From NCBI GenBank assembly GCA_948567375.1, contig OX419759.1:37786593-37850592 (forward strand): a stretch of DNA of 64,000 nucleotides. Reading direction: 5' to 3'. Both the position numbers and the translations under genes were made by a program. A model generated the notes under the pieces. That model saw only the letters and a list, made by a program, of their open reading frames with translations. It was not told the DNA's origin and did not search any database. Source of the stretch: Lunularia cruciata (lineage: Eukaryota; Streptophyta; Marchantiopsida; Lunulariales; Lunulariaceae). Numbering within the stretch: position 1 is the stretch's first letter; each line of letters starts with the position of its first letter. This document shows, in pieces, positions 49,701 through 61,841 of the stretch.

Positions 49701-49802
49701 CCAAAGCCTAACTTGAATATGGACTTGCAGTCAAGCGGGATGACACGCTGCAGGTTTAATGTGTATATGTGAATAAACACTCACCGAATCCACAGTCGTC
49801 AT
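46741..49802 (-). CDS. NPF (NRT1/PTR, POT family) proton-coupled transporter, five exons
   Basis: Exons 49802-49785 (six codons, MTTVDS), 49500-49245, 48976-48759, 48486-47912 and 47644-46741 join in frame to 656 aa. The first exon ends at GTGAGT, and the next begins at VNAPRY after a clear AG. Family marks are the ExxER motif in helix 1 (AEFGERLGAYG), FFGATCLTPLIGAILADAYFGRY, the IGSGAIRPCTAPFGADQFEE block, FFNWYYSVVGFS, and the RFLDRGAI / NPWRLRSVHQVEELKILIRM central loop. Next come the C-terminal bundle (LVPQHAIVGIADSLMIVGQLEFFYEEAP, then SNAFLGAALGVGSF) and KFYWFLSILCGVNFLIF. The intact ExxER supports proton coupling. The substrate (nitrate, peptide, hormone or glucosinolate-like) cannot be told from the sequence. 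The N-terminus is an unusually long hydrophilic stretch of about 90 residues. Confidence 0.92.
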
Positions 49803-52800
49803 GATGTCTGATGAGGTTGTACAGATTGAGAGCCGAATTCTTGCGGGATCCAAACTACTTATTCTGCAGATATTCTTCTCAAACAGTGAACTATATTCGA
49901 GCTTGTGTAGATGCGTTCAACATAACCCTGGTCCAGTGGAGTCTTAAGCGAACCTCGCCGGAATGTCAAGGTCAATTATTCAATTACCCTCACAGTGAGT
50001 CCATGTCTTCCACCGAGCCACTTTATAGTCACTAAATTAAATTTTCTCCAAGTATTTTGGTCCAGAAATGGATATCCATGTGTCAAAGGTTCAGATGAAT
50101 CTCCAAGCTGTTTACCATCTATCTAACCCCACCCATAGATGAGTGCAGCTTTCCAATTGCACTACGCCGCAACTCATCTGTGTGTGGAGCTGACTACTGC
50201 CTGACTTCCATGGCAGAAGAGGGGGTCTTTTATGAGTCTCTGAAGCTCAGACGAGGAGTTCCAGCAAGATACCCTATGGAATCAGTTTGGGCGCTATAGG
50301 TCCTCTCAGTATAGTGATCCAATGGGAGACGGCTCAATTGGATAAAGGACAAGAAGCTCGATGCAAACTGAGTGTAGCACCTGTTTGAGCTTTCATGTGC
50401 ACTATTTTTAACTATTTCCTCAAGTCAGCTTTATTGTTTGTTTGGACCCTCAATACTAGGAAAGAATGAGAATACATGCGAAGACGGTTGCTGGGTTGAT
50501 ACAAAACGGAGTTAGCGTGACGTCCTTGACTGCCAGTTGCAAGGTTTTCCTCACATGAGATACACACACATATCCTCCTACATGATACAATATTACCAGA
50601 ATTTAGCTCCTTCCGTTAGCTTTTTGTTCTACTCTTCTGCGTCTACGTACCCGGCAGCATAGAATATTAGATTCAATTGCTAATTTGTCATCGTATGGAG
50701 AAGAAAAGGAATTTCAAGTGACCGACGACCTTACACCTGGAAGATGAACCGTCTCCCGTATACAATCTTAGAGATATCTACCAAGTGGGTTTATTGGCAG
50801 CTAGGACCTCGTTGTGTTATAAAATAATGATTGGCTATGATATATTTTCGTATATCTGGGACCACAACTGCGGACTCCCAAGTTATTATGGAATTCAGAA
50901 GATCACTTTGTCAACAGTAATGGGTGCTAACGCGAATAATTCCTTCATCTTGTCATAACACTGCTATTTTTGCGACGCAGGTCATCCATAAGGCTCGAAC
51001 TTCTTATGACCGGATACTTCCTACCAAAAGTTTTGTCGCTAATTTCTCAGATCAGATCGAACTCCAATTTCTGATTCCTGCTACGATGATCAGAAAACGT
51101 CTTCACTTCCCCATGAATCAGTTGCAGTCACTGTCACAAAAACTGCATATTGGACATTTCTAGAATCCTCGACGGACTTTGCTTTATAACGTAGTGCGTA
51201 TTCCGCAATTACTAAACGATGCTTACCGCACACTGTACATACAGTTACAAGCAAACGAGGATCCCATTCTGTGATACTGTATCATATTCCATGCGAGTTA
51301 TTTATCCTGAGGTCAACTCAATGTGCCTTCAAGTTGACAATTGCAGCACTAAATACACGATGGGCGCTTACAACTCGATCATCTTGATATAATAAAAGCA
51401 GTCTGAGACCCAGTAACAGTACTAGGTAGTAATTCTCTTAATTTAAATTCCCTAGCTCGCAGATTTCAAATAATTCCCGACAATTCAAATACCTGTGTTG
51501 TATAATACAGGCGCGACTACATATTCTTTCTTGTGTGCCGAATTTTCCAATTCCCAATGAGACATAGGAGTAAGCCTTAGGCATTCTCACATGTCACTGC
51601 ACTGGGATTCTATCCGAGCATTGCCAACTTTGTCGAAGTCCACTGATGTCCTCAGCGTGCTACTTCGTGCACCATATCAAGTTTCAAGCTAGACCAAGTA
51701 GGTACCGTTACACATAAGAACACAAGTACTAAATGTTCTGTCTATCTTCTCACACTGAACCCGTTTGTCACAATAATCTTTTACATGTCTGCTTACATAA
51801 CCTTCTTTATTGTGCAGTAAGATTTACAGATCTGAATATTGTACCACTCATTTTGGAGGACCAACCTGAAAATGGATGAATTTAACGTGCAGAATTGTAT
51901 ATGATGGCAAAAATATTAAAATATCAGTGCTAGATTCTGGTAGCTCTTAAAGTAGTAGTTGTTGGTGGCACCCGAGTGGAGTTTCCAGGAACAAGCCTGG
52001 TACGAGGGGTTTATTGTACTTGTCATGTCAAGACATCGTCAATCTCTGGAATACAGAGCTGTAGCTTCCAGAAGGTATCGCGTACATTTTGTTAACTCAA
52101 AATGGAGAATATCAAACTGTGAGTAAATTAAACAACTGATGCTCACTTGTAATAAGTTAGAACCAGAGGGCCGCGACATTAGATTAGAACAAAATGAAGT
52201 ATTCCATCTGGATATCGTGATCAAAACTGGTGCACCTTCAATGGAATGCAAACCAGTTCTAAATTAGATCTCCGACACGAAGGCAAGTTGACAGCAAGGG
52301 TCCAGCAAAAAGTGAAAATGAAGGTAAATTTTCTTTCATAATCTTGCATGGGAATATGGACTTTTAATCTTGAGGTTAGACTAAAGCAAAGGTTCGCTTG
52401 AGAATTATGGTTCTTTGATCCCATAACGGTTGACAACAAGAATATGAACACTTAGTCCAAATGACTTTTTGTCACTGAAGCTAATGTACACATAGACGAT
52501 CAAAGATTCCTAGTCATAAAAATCCTTTAAGTATCGTACAAGTTAACTTGAACATCAAAAAATCTCACGTGATTGTGTAATATCAGAACATTCATGTCCT
52601 TACTCTATCAAAACATTCATGTCCTTACTGTCATTTGGGATCCAGTTATGCTCGGGAGCTGGCAAATCGATTGAGGAATCCAATTGAGCATTGGCTTTCT
52701 CAGTCTATTTAGCACTGTTCCCACTAAAACCAAAGACGATTGAGACGTCAGACGCGTGAGACGGGTGGCGGTTTGGAGTGTGGTAGGTTTAAGAGTTTCC

Positions 52801-53038
52801 TCAATCCGTGGTGGTGAGAGGGTTGCATATAGAAATTATATTACATTGCTTGAGCAGCAGTGAATTGGTATGCATCGAGCGAGTAGGAAGATATATTCGA
52901 AAGCAAAAGGAAAAGCATTGAACAAGTAGGAAAACATGGTATTAGTGGGTGACGGCGGGGCTGGAGCGAAGTGTGACAAGACTCGATAGAGTAGAGTCCC
53001 AAAATACTCTGAGCGCATGAGTTCCGAAACATTAAACT
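49803..53038. other. Intergenic region upstream of the NPF transporter
   Basis: Includes the transporter promoter at its left end. No gene is seen in the remaining 3 kb. A short direct repeat of ACATTCATGTCCTTACT occurs near 52588 and 52611. Confidence 0.4.
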
Positions 53039-53233
53039 CTAAAACGTACCAGTCAGACTGTCATAGTAAGCCTGCACGGAAGCACGAACGAGTTCATCAG
53101 TGCCCCACGAACTGCCGAAGTAGCTGGGCGGATGCCAGTATCCCTCGTATCGAGTTTCTGTTCGAAAGCTCATGAGAGCCAAGGCAAACTGGGTTGCTTC
53201 GAAGAAATGCCGCTCAGGGATGATCGTAGTGAA
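53039..53233 (-). pseudogene. Unidentified coding-like segment, also present near 21.5 kb
   Basis: The minus-strand frame between stops reads ERHFFEATQFALALMSFRTE, then GYWHPPSYFGSSWGTDELVR and ASVQAYYDSLTG. Its aromatic and hydrophobic pattern looks like real protein, and GTACGT near its end could be a splice donor. I do not recognise the family and find no flanking exons. A degenerate nucleotide match lies at about 21527-21600 (minus), where CAAGTTTGCCTTGGC and neighbouring blocks are shared. Being present twice in one window suggests a dispersed repeat or captured gene fragment rather than a unique gene. Confidence 0.35.
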
Positions 53234-53884
53234 TTATACAGGAAATGAAACAGTGGGCCTTGAAGGAGCACCAGCAATAAGGCAGAACGTAGACAAAGGT
53301 GTCCTGGGAGATATGGAATACGCGTAGATGATGCTCATAGCACATGCATGATCAAAGCATGTGCATGGAAGGGATATAAGACGTAACTTGGCAATATCTG
53401 GAAAAACAACGACTAGTATTATGGGAATGGCAAGCAAACACAGACAGAATGCAATATGCAAATGGTGCTAATAGTAGAAGCAGAGAGATAGGAGCAGAGA
53501 AAAAATATTGAGAAAAGTATGAAGAGCAGAGAGATAGCATCACAGCAGATCGAAAGAATGGTCGGTTGAGGTCGTCTCAGAGAGTTCGTTTTGAGTGAGA
53601 GAGGGGTACGTCGTGAGTGAGTGTTACCTTGTGATCTGAGGCACCAAAAAGTAAAATACGTAATATAACAAATGCAACAAGAGAGATACGCATTGGTAAG
53701 AATTGGAGGACCCAAAACTACTGACGAGCTGGGACACAACAAATATGACAAAATTCTAAACCCTCGTTATATCGGTTTGCCCTACTGAAAAAGAACTCCG
53801 GTGTAAGCAACCTCTAGCAACTACCCATCCTCGTATAGATATTGCAATCACCAAAAAATCCGGTCTTAGGACTTCTTTTATCTT
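53234..53884. other. Downstream region of the first homoserine dehydrogenase
   Basis: Probable 3' flank of the minus-strand dehydrogenase gene. Small frames here (for example 110 codons minus at 53419-53751) are Ser/Cys/Leu-rich without a recognisable domain. Confidence 0.35.
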
Positions 53885-56800
53885 CTACGATGGTGCACCC
53901 AAGTAGGATGCTAGCTTCAAAATGTCACTAAAGACTCCTCCTGCTGTGACAGCAGCCCCAGCACCGGGTCCTCTTACTATTAAACGGTTCTCTTGATATC
54001 TTATGGATTTGAAGGCGATGATGTTGTCACTTCCCGATAGATGAGCAAAAGCATCTGATAGGGATACTCTTTTAAGTTCAACAGAACCCCTGTTGTTCAA
54101 TACATCGACTACTCCCACAAACCTCAACACCTGTACACGCAACGTACGGATAAGCCTGGGAATAGCAGATACAAGCCTTGGTGAGTGATGCTGAGCAACT
54201 TCACTTCAAAGGTTATGCCTGGTAAATGAATCAACGCTCAATTTCTCTTTGGTATCAAGACCTGTGCGAAAAAGGTAAAATGAAAAAATATCCTGCAGAT
54301 TTACCTATAGGAGCCATAAGGCAGGGAATTGGACATCTAGCACCAATAAGGGAGATACAGACATAATTATCTATAACCAAAGTTACCTCGCCAGTGGACT
54401 CTGCTTCCTTCCTTCTTGCAGTTAACGAGTCGTCAAACTCAGGGAGTCTCCGCATAAACTCATCAACTGAGAGCTTTGGGTCCTGCAACCATATGAGGAG
54501 ATACGGCATATTCAGTATTCCAATCATTGTGCATTAGATATGGTAACATTCTGCAATCAAGTTCCTAGATGTGCAGACATTGCCGCTACTTGAGATGATG
54601 CTTAACATCAACAGTAAATCTAAGGGAACTGAAACAGTTTCCGCTACCATGGTTGTATATGCCCCAAACTATTAGACAAGTTCTTCCTGTTGATCCTTAG
54701 CACTAAGAGTAAGAAGAAGACAATTAAGAACCAAAGAGTAACCTGCAACTTCTCCGGCACAAGACTTTCAATCGGGATATCCTTCAGCTCCAGTTTTAAG
54801 CCTGCTTCTCTAGCAAGAATCACCACCTTCATGGCAACATTACAGACAAATAAATTTTTTAACGGAGTGTTTGAGAACAGTAGAATAACAGCTGAAATAC
54901 CGTTTCAAAGGAAAGGAAACAGAACAGGGAGCTGATAAGAATTCACGGCAACAGTGATGTCCTACATAATAATGTAACATGGGAAGATACGGATACCTTC
55001 CGAGCAACGTCAGTTCCAGAGAGGTCATCTCTGGGATCGGGTTCTGTGTAACCTTTTGATTTGGCCTCACGAACTACGTCACTGAAAGTTCTGTCCCCTG
55101 TAAGGCTGTTGAATATGTAACTCAATGTTCCACTGCACATATAGAAGCTGGATGAGAGTCTACATTCATGGCTCAACCTATGCAGTAAGCTATGCTCATG
55201 AAGTTGGGGGTCTCTCGAGATTATTTGTGCATACAGTTGTGGCGTTCTCATTCTCTATTTTCCATTTGAGTTCTGTAATAAGGCACCCTGATTCAAGAAT
55301 TTGTTAATCTGTTCATTTCCACTTAGTGCTCATGGCATACGCTCCATCGCTTGATTGCAGTGAAGCTATGACAGTCCATAGCATGTCAAAAGGTAGTCAA
55401 TCCGACGTGTTTCTTTCGGAGAAGTTTACGCCAATGTTTGCAGCTGTGTATCCATAACTTGACTCTTTCACAGTCCACTATGAGCATATTACCGCAAATG
55501 CATTAACCTGTTGAGAGTGGCCCTGAGCCTCAGGGTCAAGCTGCAAACTACAGGGAATTGGTGAGATAGTTAGGGACGGATGTAGCTCTAGAAGACGAAA
55601 CTCATCTAGGTGTGGAGACCCCAGTAGTTACACCAATATGACGTTCACGTCATAACTATCAGTGAGTACCATTACCAACTAATGAACAAGATCGGCAGAA
55701 ACTCCCACAAAATTCATTAGGCAGCGTACTGCAGATTACATTCTGTAATAAGGTGACGGAACTTCTCACGGGCAGAGAGGTCACCTGATGCTAAGCCAAG
55801 CAGACATCTGGACTTAAATATAATGCTACAAGGTACGGTTCAAGATACCGAAAGAAAGAGGAGCACCTGAAAATCCCCTGCACCTCTTGGATTTTGTCAC
55901 CGGTCTCAGCTAAATTTCTCAACGTGCTTATAATAGGGAGCCCTGCTCCGACAGTCGCTTCATAGAAGTAGTGTGTATAGGATTCTCGCTGCAATTTTCT
56001 CACCGCCAGATACTACGGTACACAAGACATGAAAACCAGGAACAGTCAGACAGAACCCAACAAGAAGTGGTTCATATATTCATCCTGAAGTATTTTTCAG
56101 CTATCTCAAGCTAGCGAGGCAGAAGCAACCAAAATTCGGCCAGAAATATCCATAGTGGGCATTTAGCTTTTGAAGAGTAAAATTCTTGAAGAAAGGATGC
56201 CCACTTCGCACTTTTTTGTTAACTATCAAATGTCAATAAATTGTCAATATAAACTGATCTGTCACCATAGCTTCGGTACAATTGAGTAATCCAAAGCCTG
56301 AAGCTTTTTATCCCTCGCTTTTGGTTCCTATGCTGCAAACGAAGATTCTCCTTCTAAGATCCTCTTCTATTAGGCCATTCATGCAAGCAAGTTCTCACCT
56401 GGTCAAGAGGCCCAGAGTTGGCCCTCTTGTTGGGGGTTATGATATGAATCTTCTTCTTCAGCCAGTCGAGATACTGTTCTGCTATAGCAGCACTAGCAGT
56501 GCAATCTACGATCACTGGATTGATTACAGACCCCTGTCGCAAGTGTGCTATAAACTTGCTCAGCTCTGATTCAACTCCTCGTTCGTCCAACTCCTTTCTC
56601 CAATTTGTCAAATTCACTCCCCTGCATAATGGACCGACGTCCGGACTATCAAGAAGACCCATGGCTCCTCCCTTCTTCAAGTAATGCATTGTCAAGTCAA
56701 ACATTATGATCGTAGAGCACGTATGACTAAACTTTTATCTCTTCCCAATGACTAAACTTTTATCTCTTCCCAATGGTCCGCTCAGTAACTATAGTAGCAT

Positions 56801-57229
56801 GCTAAGAGGCTATTAAGAAAACTCACAATTGGTTCAAAATCATGGTTTTCGAGCTCATGATTCCCATGACCCGTAGGTCGATTTTGAACTCTGCCTTCAA
56901 AATCTCTGACTGGAGAAGCAAAAAGATTAATTTCGCAATCTCTGTACTCATCCAGGACATTCCTATAGACATCAAGACCACTTCTTCGGGGAAATATTCA
57001 GGCGTTCAAAGCATGAATTCATTTACAGAATGTCATTGTATCAATGAAACCATGGTAATTCAGATAAGAAATACGGAAGATAGTCAATCAGGAAGCAGAG
57101 AATTCCGAGTCCCGAATAGAGAAGGAATACCTGGTCTCTTAGTTGGTCCAAGAGAGTGGACCCAATCAAACCGGGGCCTATGATTCCCACGCACATTGGG
57201 GTAGACCTTGCTCCTCCGACAGTCGACAT
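53885..57229 (-). CDS. Stand-alone homoserine dehydrogenase (AK-HSDH type), eight exons
   Basis: Exons 57229-57131, 56909-56827, 56621-56399, 56012-55867, 55132-54997, 54826-54743, 54482-54387 and 54130-53885 join in frame to 370 aa. The enzyme reduces aspartate semialdehyde to homoserine. The Rossmann motif GIIGPGLIG is at residues 15-23. Conserved blocks are [50 protein letters not shown] and [18 protein letters not shown]. The C-terminus SYLGAPS is like that of plant bifunctional aspartokinase-homoserine dehydrogenases, yet no aspartokinase coding sequence lies upstream. I chose ATG 57229 because the Rossmann strand begins 12 residues later and an upstream frame extension meets a stop two codons before a TTG. 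There is no obvious transit peptide. The second Lys of TPNKK is Arg here. Confidence 0.88.
56723..56772. repeat. 25-bp tandem duplication in an intron
   Basis: ATGACTAAACTTTTATCTC with TTCCCA occurs twice head to tail (56723 and 56748) inside the second intron of the homoserine dehydrogenase. The copies are identical, so the event is recent. Confidence 0.9.
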
Positions 57230-59255
57230 TGGAGAACCTCGATTCTGTTTGACCAACCTTCACAATCGAACTTCACTTCAGCTACAGGTGAAGGACCCAC
57301 AAACCCAATGGAATCCTCAAACCCAACTTTGTGCCGAATGACGTGAGCGTGCTCGGCACATATCCTGTGATTCGTTCAGAACTGATGTCTCTGTGCACCT
57401 TACTTTGACAGATAACCCAAACAGGAAGAACTACAGAGAACTCGATTGCTCATGTTTTGGTCTGCACTAGGAGAAGTGCTGAAGTTACCACAAATCAAAT
57501 TCAAATTACCACATCAAATTTCTTGACAGAATCATTTTAGCTTCGGCTTCCGAAATCCAGAGAAGGACTTGGAGAACTGACACAATACTATATTCTTTTA
57601 TCCTCTACTGACTGTCAACAACGCACTGAAACCATAGCACAGGAATCGTATTCAAATGTTCATAAAATACCAACAACCTTTCTACTAAGATTTGGTGTTA
57701 GAATGTATGATTTGACTCAACGTTGAGAAAGGACAACGTACTTATTACTATGAGGTGCCACAGCCACAAACGAAGCAAGCCTTAAATGTTGCGTAGATGG
57801 TGAGCCTGAATCCGAGATACCCCAAAAACTAATCTCGAGTTCTTCCGGACGCTCTTGAGCATTCATGAGATGAAACTATGAGAGATTCAAAACTCTAAGT
57901 TCCTTAATTCTGTTCACCAGTTGATTATGCATGTAGAAAGTTTTCAGCCTCGAAAATGGTCTTTGGAAACCATAGTATATAAATATTTGACTAGAATATA
58001 AAATAATTTAACTGGTGTTCTCGTTTTAGATGTGGAAGCACATCAGTTTCACTTACATTTACCGAGGGAAAACCGAGCGAAATAGTATTCACTGAACGAC
58101 AAGAAGCAAGAATACAAGGGACGAAACGAAATGCACAAAAGATGAACGAGCCCAAGGCAATGTATAAAGGGCAAAGCCAAAGGAAAATACACTAATCAAC
58201 CAGACCTGAAAATTATTCTAAAGAGTATCATGTGGGATGGTTTGATAGAGGCCTTCTAAGGAAATGTATGAGAATGAGTGTAACTCATCGTATTAAATAT
58301 AGTATATCCTAGACCTGAGGGAAACTTATGTACACCTAGAAACGTGAGGAGTCTATGTAAATCCAAAGATTGACAGCTCTATGAGTAACTGAGACTCTTT
58401 ATCTTAAATATGTGGTTATCTCAAATATCAAGATAGTGTTGGTATGCAAAATTTCGTGGCGGATCTTGCTTTTGATATTATGAATAATTTCTTTTGGGGC
58501 TTATCTATAGAAAGGATCCTAATATTCTACAATTGGAATATTTTTATTCGCATCTTCGTGTTTAATAATTTTAGTTCATATTCTCTTACTACAATTAACG
58601 ATCATGTCCAATAAGAGTGTTTCCAGAATGTTGACTAGTGTTAGAAACATTCTAATCCCGTGAGAGACTATCAATCATATAGACTAATATAATATTATAA
58701 TTCTTAAGTCCCTGAAATCCTGCGTATTTTGGTTTTGAGTCTCGGAAATCTTCCTTATATCTCTTTATCTGTGAAGGTTAGATTATTCTTTAGGGTGCAT
58801 CGTCATTGACAATATAAGCTTCACTAAGTGCTCTATTTTGACTCTCAATTGATTAAAAATAGGTTATAGAACCTTTACTAACACTGCTTGACCGAGTCTC
58901 GCTATCTTTTGGATTGAACTTTCTGCAATGCAATAAAGATCATGTTCTACTTTCCAGATGCATAGAGGGTTGTTTGTTGTCTATAATATTTCTTATTCGT
59001 TAATATTCTTTGAAAATGAAGACTAGAAACAAAAACACCACTTATATAAGACTCTCAAGCTGGTGCTTATTGCAATCTTAAATTCCAGATTCAATTTCCA
59101 TCCAAATTCTAACTTTAAAAAACTATGGATTTTGATTCTTTATATAGAAAATAAAATAAATCTCATTTTTATAAGAACATAATATGAAGTTAAAAGATTG
59201 TGGTTAATCTCCTACTCTTATTCTTCCACATGGAAATCTACTTTATTTATGCAGG
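57230..59255. other. Between the two homoserine dehydrogenase genes, left part
   Basis: The first few hundred bases should hold the promoter of the stand-alone dehydrogenase. No aspartokinase-like frame occurs here in either strand. From about 57,900 the sequence becomes AT-rich and featureless. Confidence 0.5.
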
Positions 59256-59414
59256 TAACACACTCCATCATTTTGGATAAAAATTAGTCTTCCATAATGA
59301 TATTTATCTTTCACCAATTCATCTTAAAAGATAAATATCATTATGGAAGACTAATTTTTATCCAAAATGATGGAGTGTGTTATCTTTTAAGATGAATTGG
59401 TGAAAGATAAATAT
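59256..59414. repeat. Perfect 56-bp inverted repeat plus extra inverted 32-bp copy
   Basis: 59256-59311 is the exact reverse complement of 59327-59382, separated by 15 bp. Directly after it, 59383-59414 is the exact reverse complement of 59300-59331, which covers the end of the left arm, the loop and the start of the right arm. The structure therefore turns back on itself a second time. Shared blocks begin TAACACACTCCATCATTTTG. Confidence 0.95.
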
Positions 59415-60676
59415 CTTTTAAGATGTCTTTTTATGTTCCCAATGTTGCAAACTAGAAGTCGTCAAGGATGGAAACAAAACAAACTACATTTCCCTAGTGT
59501 GCAACATTGATGGTTAATAATTACCCCAGATTTGGATGGTGTTGGAGATATACTGACCACTTTTAGTATGCATAGTTGTTGGTTAATAATGGCCCTAGAT
59601 TTGGTCGGTGTTGGAGATAAAATATCCTTTAGATAATTCGTTTACACTTCATCACTGTCTCGGGATACCTCTCTTTTGATGAAAAACTCTCTAAGAAATG
59701 TTATAATGTTTTACTATTCACCTATATCTCTTTATTCTATTATGAAGCATCTTTTCATCATTTGCTTTGTGAAACATCTGCCACATTAACATTCTTGTCG
59801 TTGTCCGTTTGTGTTTTATTATTTTCCTTATTTCGGTTCTGCTCCTTACAGACTTTTACCATAAAAATCCACCATTTTGACTAGCAGTTTATCTATGACT
59901 CGATTTCTGTTACTTTTCTCACCACCTTGTTTTTGCGGATTCTGGTGTTCAATCATAATTCGATGTATCAACTTTGTTCTTGCCTTCTGCAATGGTTTCA
60001 CGTCCGTGGATCCATGTGTCCACATTACTATAACTGTAATCATAGCCTGATTTATGATTTGTATCATTGACGAGAACTTTGGACTTCCCCAGAGAACTGT
60101 GCTTGTGTACAACGCTCCTTGTTGTGACATTTACTTTTATTTGACCTTCGATGGAATGAAATCAGATTCCATCTGTACATCTGTGAGAGGTCTTTTTATG
60201 AAACTGTTGATTGGGCATATCGCGAAATGGACACTCCCCTTCATGTTTTAATCGCTACAACCTCATGCAGTTAGCATCGGTTTATGGTACTTCTCATTGG
60301 GTTTGTCGTTTCACGTTTTCTCTTCAGTAGTCTTACCATATCATTTGGTTCAAGAGTTTACTCAAATTCTGCACTATCAATGTGACTGAAATCTCCCAAA
60401 AGCAGTGCTCTTGAATCACTCTACCCACCCCCGATCCTCACCCACAAATCCCTCTCCCAAGGCTGTTATAACACTTTAATCATAACAGGGGCTAAACTAG
60501 TAAGAAAGACAGAGGCTGCGTCCTTCCTACTCTATTACTTCCGGTCCTTAGACAAAATTGTATGGGTCTGCTCAAATCAGCCATTGTTTTCCACTTCTTG
60601 CCTCGGACCAACAGTTAGATCAAACCCACACGTGATATGTCCGTGCATCTCTTAGTCCTGTTCCCCATTATACATA

Positions 60677-61135
60677 TCAGCTTATGCTGCTGTCAAATGC
60701 ATATCCGCTTCTCCTGTTACATGACCATACGAAGGCGACAACAAAACCGTTGCCTGAATTCCTCCCTGAACTAGGAGCTAGTTGGCTCTTCCACTCAGAA
60801 GTCAATATTTCTTTAGTCTGAAAGTCAATCCTTGCCTCGACATTCCCGATGCAAGTATTTCTACAGGCCTGGAATTTAGTCTTCCCTTGAATTTCTTGAC
60901 CCGTAGATTGACAGAGTTGCCTAAGGAGACCCTGAAAGTGTAACCTTGAGTAGTGACCAACGGAGTTGGCTACTATAGGTGATCTAGCAAGCAGGGCAAC
61001 TGCGAAGAGAATATTAAGAGTATTGGGGCCAATCATAAGGATGTGATGTTGTGATGTAGCTGGTTTCCAGCAAGCTGTATCACACACCTTATTGACAAAT
61101 AATGTGATCCAGGAAATACTTGTCAGTATCAGCAT
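60677..61135 (-). CDS. Unidentified ORF, 152 codons
   Basis: Starts MLILTSISWITLF and has a second hydrophobic segment near residues 42-62, then a polar C-terminal half with several Cys. No domain is recognised and no splice neighbours were found. It lies between two related genes in otherwise noncoding sequence, so chance is likely. Confidence 0.15.
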   Translation of the reverse strand: MLILTSISWITLFVNKVCDTACWKPATSQHHILMIGPNTLNILFAVALLARSPIVANSVGHYSRLHFQGLLRQLCQSTGQEIQGKTKFQACRNTCIGNVEARIDFQTKEILTSEWKSQLAPSSGRNSGNGFVVAFVWSCNRRSGYAFDSSIS

Positions 61136-61174
61136 CGCCTTATCCTTACTGTTTGGTAACGTTTAGCAGGGGCT

Positions 61175-61209
61175 AAGAAATACAAGAGGTGATCCCTCTT
61201 GTATTTCTT
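61175..61209. repeat. Perfect 15-bp hairpin
   Basis: AAGAAATACAAGAGG (61175-61189) and CCTCTTGTATTTCTT (61195-61209) are exact reverse complements with a 5-nt loop. A further partial copy GTATTTCTTG follows near 61219. It lies about 630 bp past the stop of the minus-strand dehydrogenase, so it is probably beyond its transcript end. Confidence 0.8.
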
Positions 61210-61841
61210 GTGATATCTGTATTTCTTGTAATACTGGACCGGAGTATTAGACAAGAAAGCATGATACTAATGAAATATCTTGAGGACAGAGCATTCTGAA
61301 TCTTATCATCATCATCTGAGAAACATCAAATATGAACTAAGATCTGGAACGCCCCGGAGTGGCCCCGACAAGGTCTGCACTCCCTTGAAAAGGTATGTAG
61401 AACAGACATATTATCTATTACATTTGATCTCAGACGGATGGGAACTAGCCTGAAGTGACCTCAACTAACTACTTCCTTCACTAAGTCACGTGGGCCAAGA
61501 ATCTATACAAGTTGGTACAAATGGGTCGAGAGTTTCTAACATCCGACATCAAGAGCACAGGACCTTCCGACGAAGTCCTCAAAGCTCTCACGTTTTATAT
61601 TTTTCTCATGTGAAGATTGCTTTGGAGGGAGAATGCTTCTCACTTACAAAAATTTCTATCGGGGGTCACAAAGGCCCAGATCTAAACTTTTCTTCTGAGA
61701 CAGAGGGAAAAGGAGGAGGCAACAGAACAGTTGCAACTAGATAGGCCCTCGCATGGGGCTCTAGGCAAACTGCGAGGGAACTGTCAAGCTTTCCTAATTA
61801 TCTTGCGATGGTCAGCTTTTCTTTAACTACTCATCTGTGTC

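Larger units (their letters stand above)
59415..61841. other. Between the two homoserine dehydrogenase genes, right part
   Basis: Contains a diverged 69-bp-period duplication (GGTTAATAAT at 59512 and 59581) and a 15-bp perfect hairpin at 61175-61209. A minus-strand frame of 152 codons at 60677-61135 has an ATG and one hydrophobic stretch (LNILFAVALLARSPIVANSV) but no known family. No aspartokinase sequence is present. Confidence 0.4.

Noticed and set aside
57230-57256. A 9-codon N-terminal extension of the homoserine dehydrogenase starting at TTG
   Set aside because: It needs a non-ATG start and an in-frame stop lies two codons upstream; the ATG at 57229 is the simpler choice.
57230-61841. 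An aspartokinase domain for the left homoserine dehydrogenase
   Set aside because: Searched both strands for kinase-like frames in the spacer and found none before the next gene begins.
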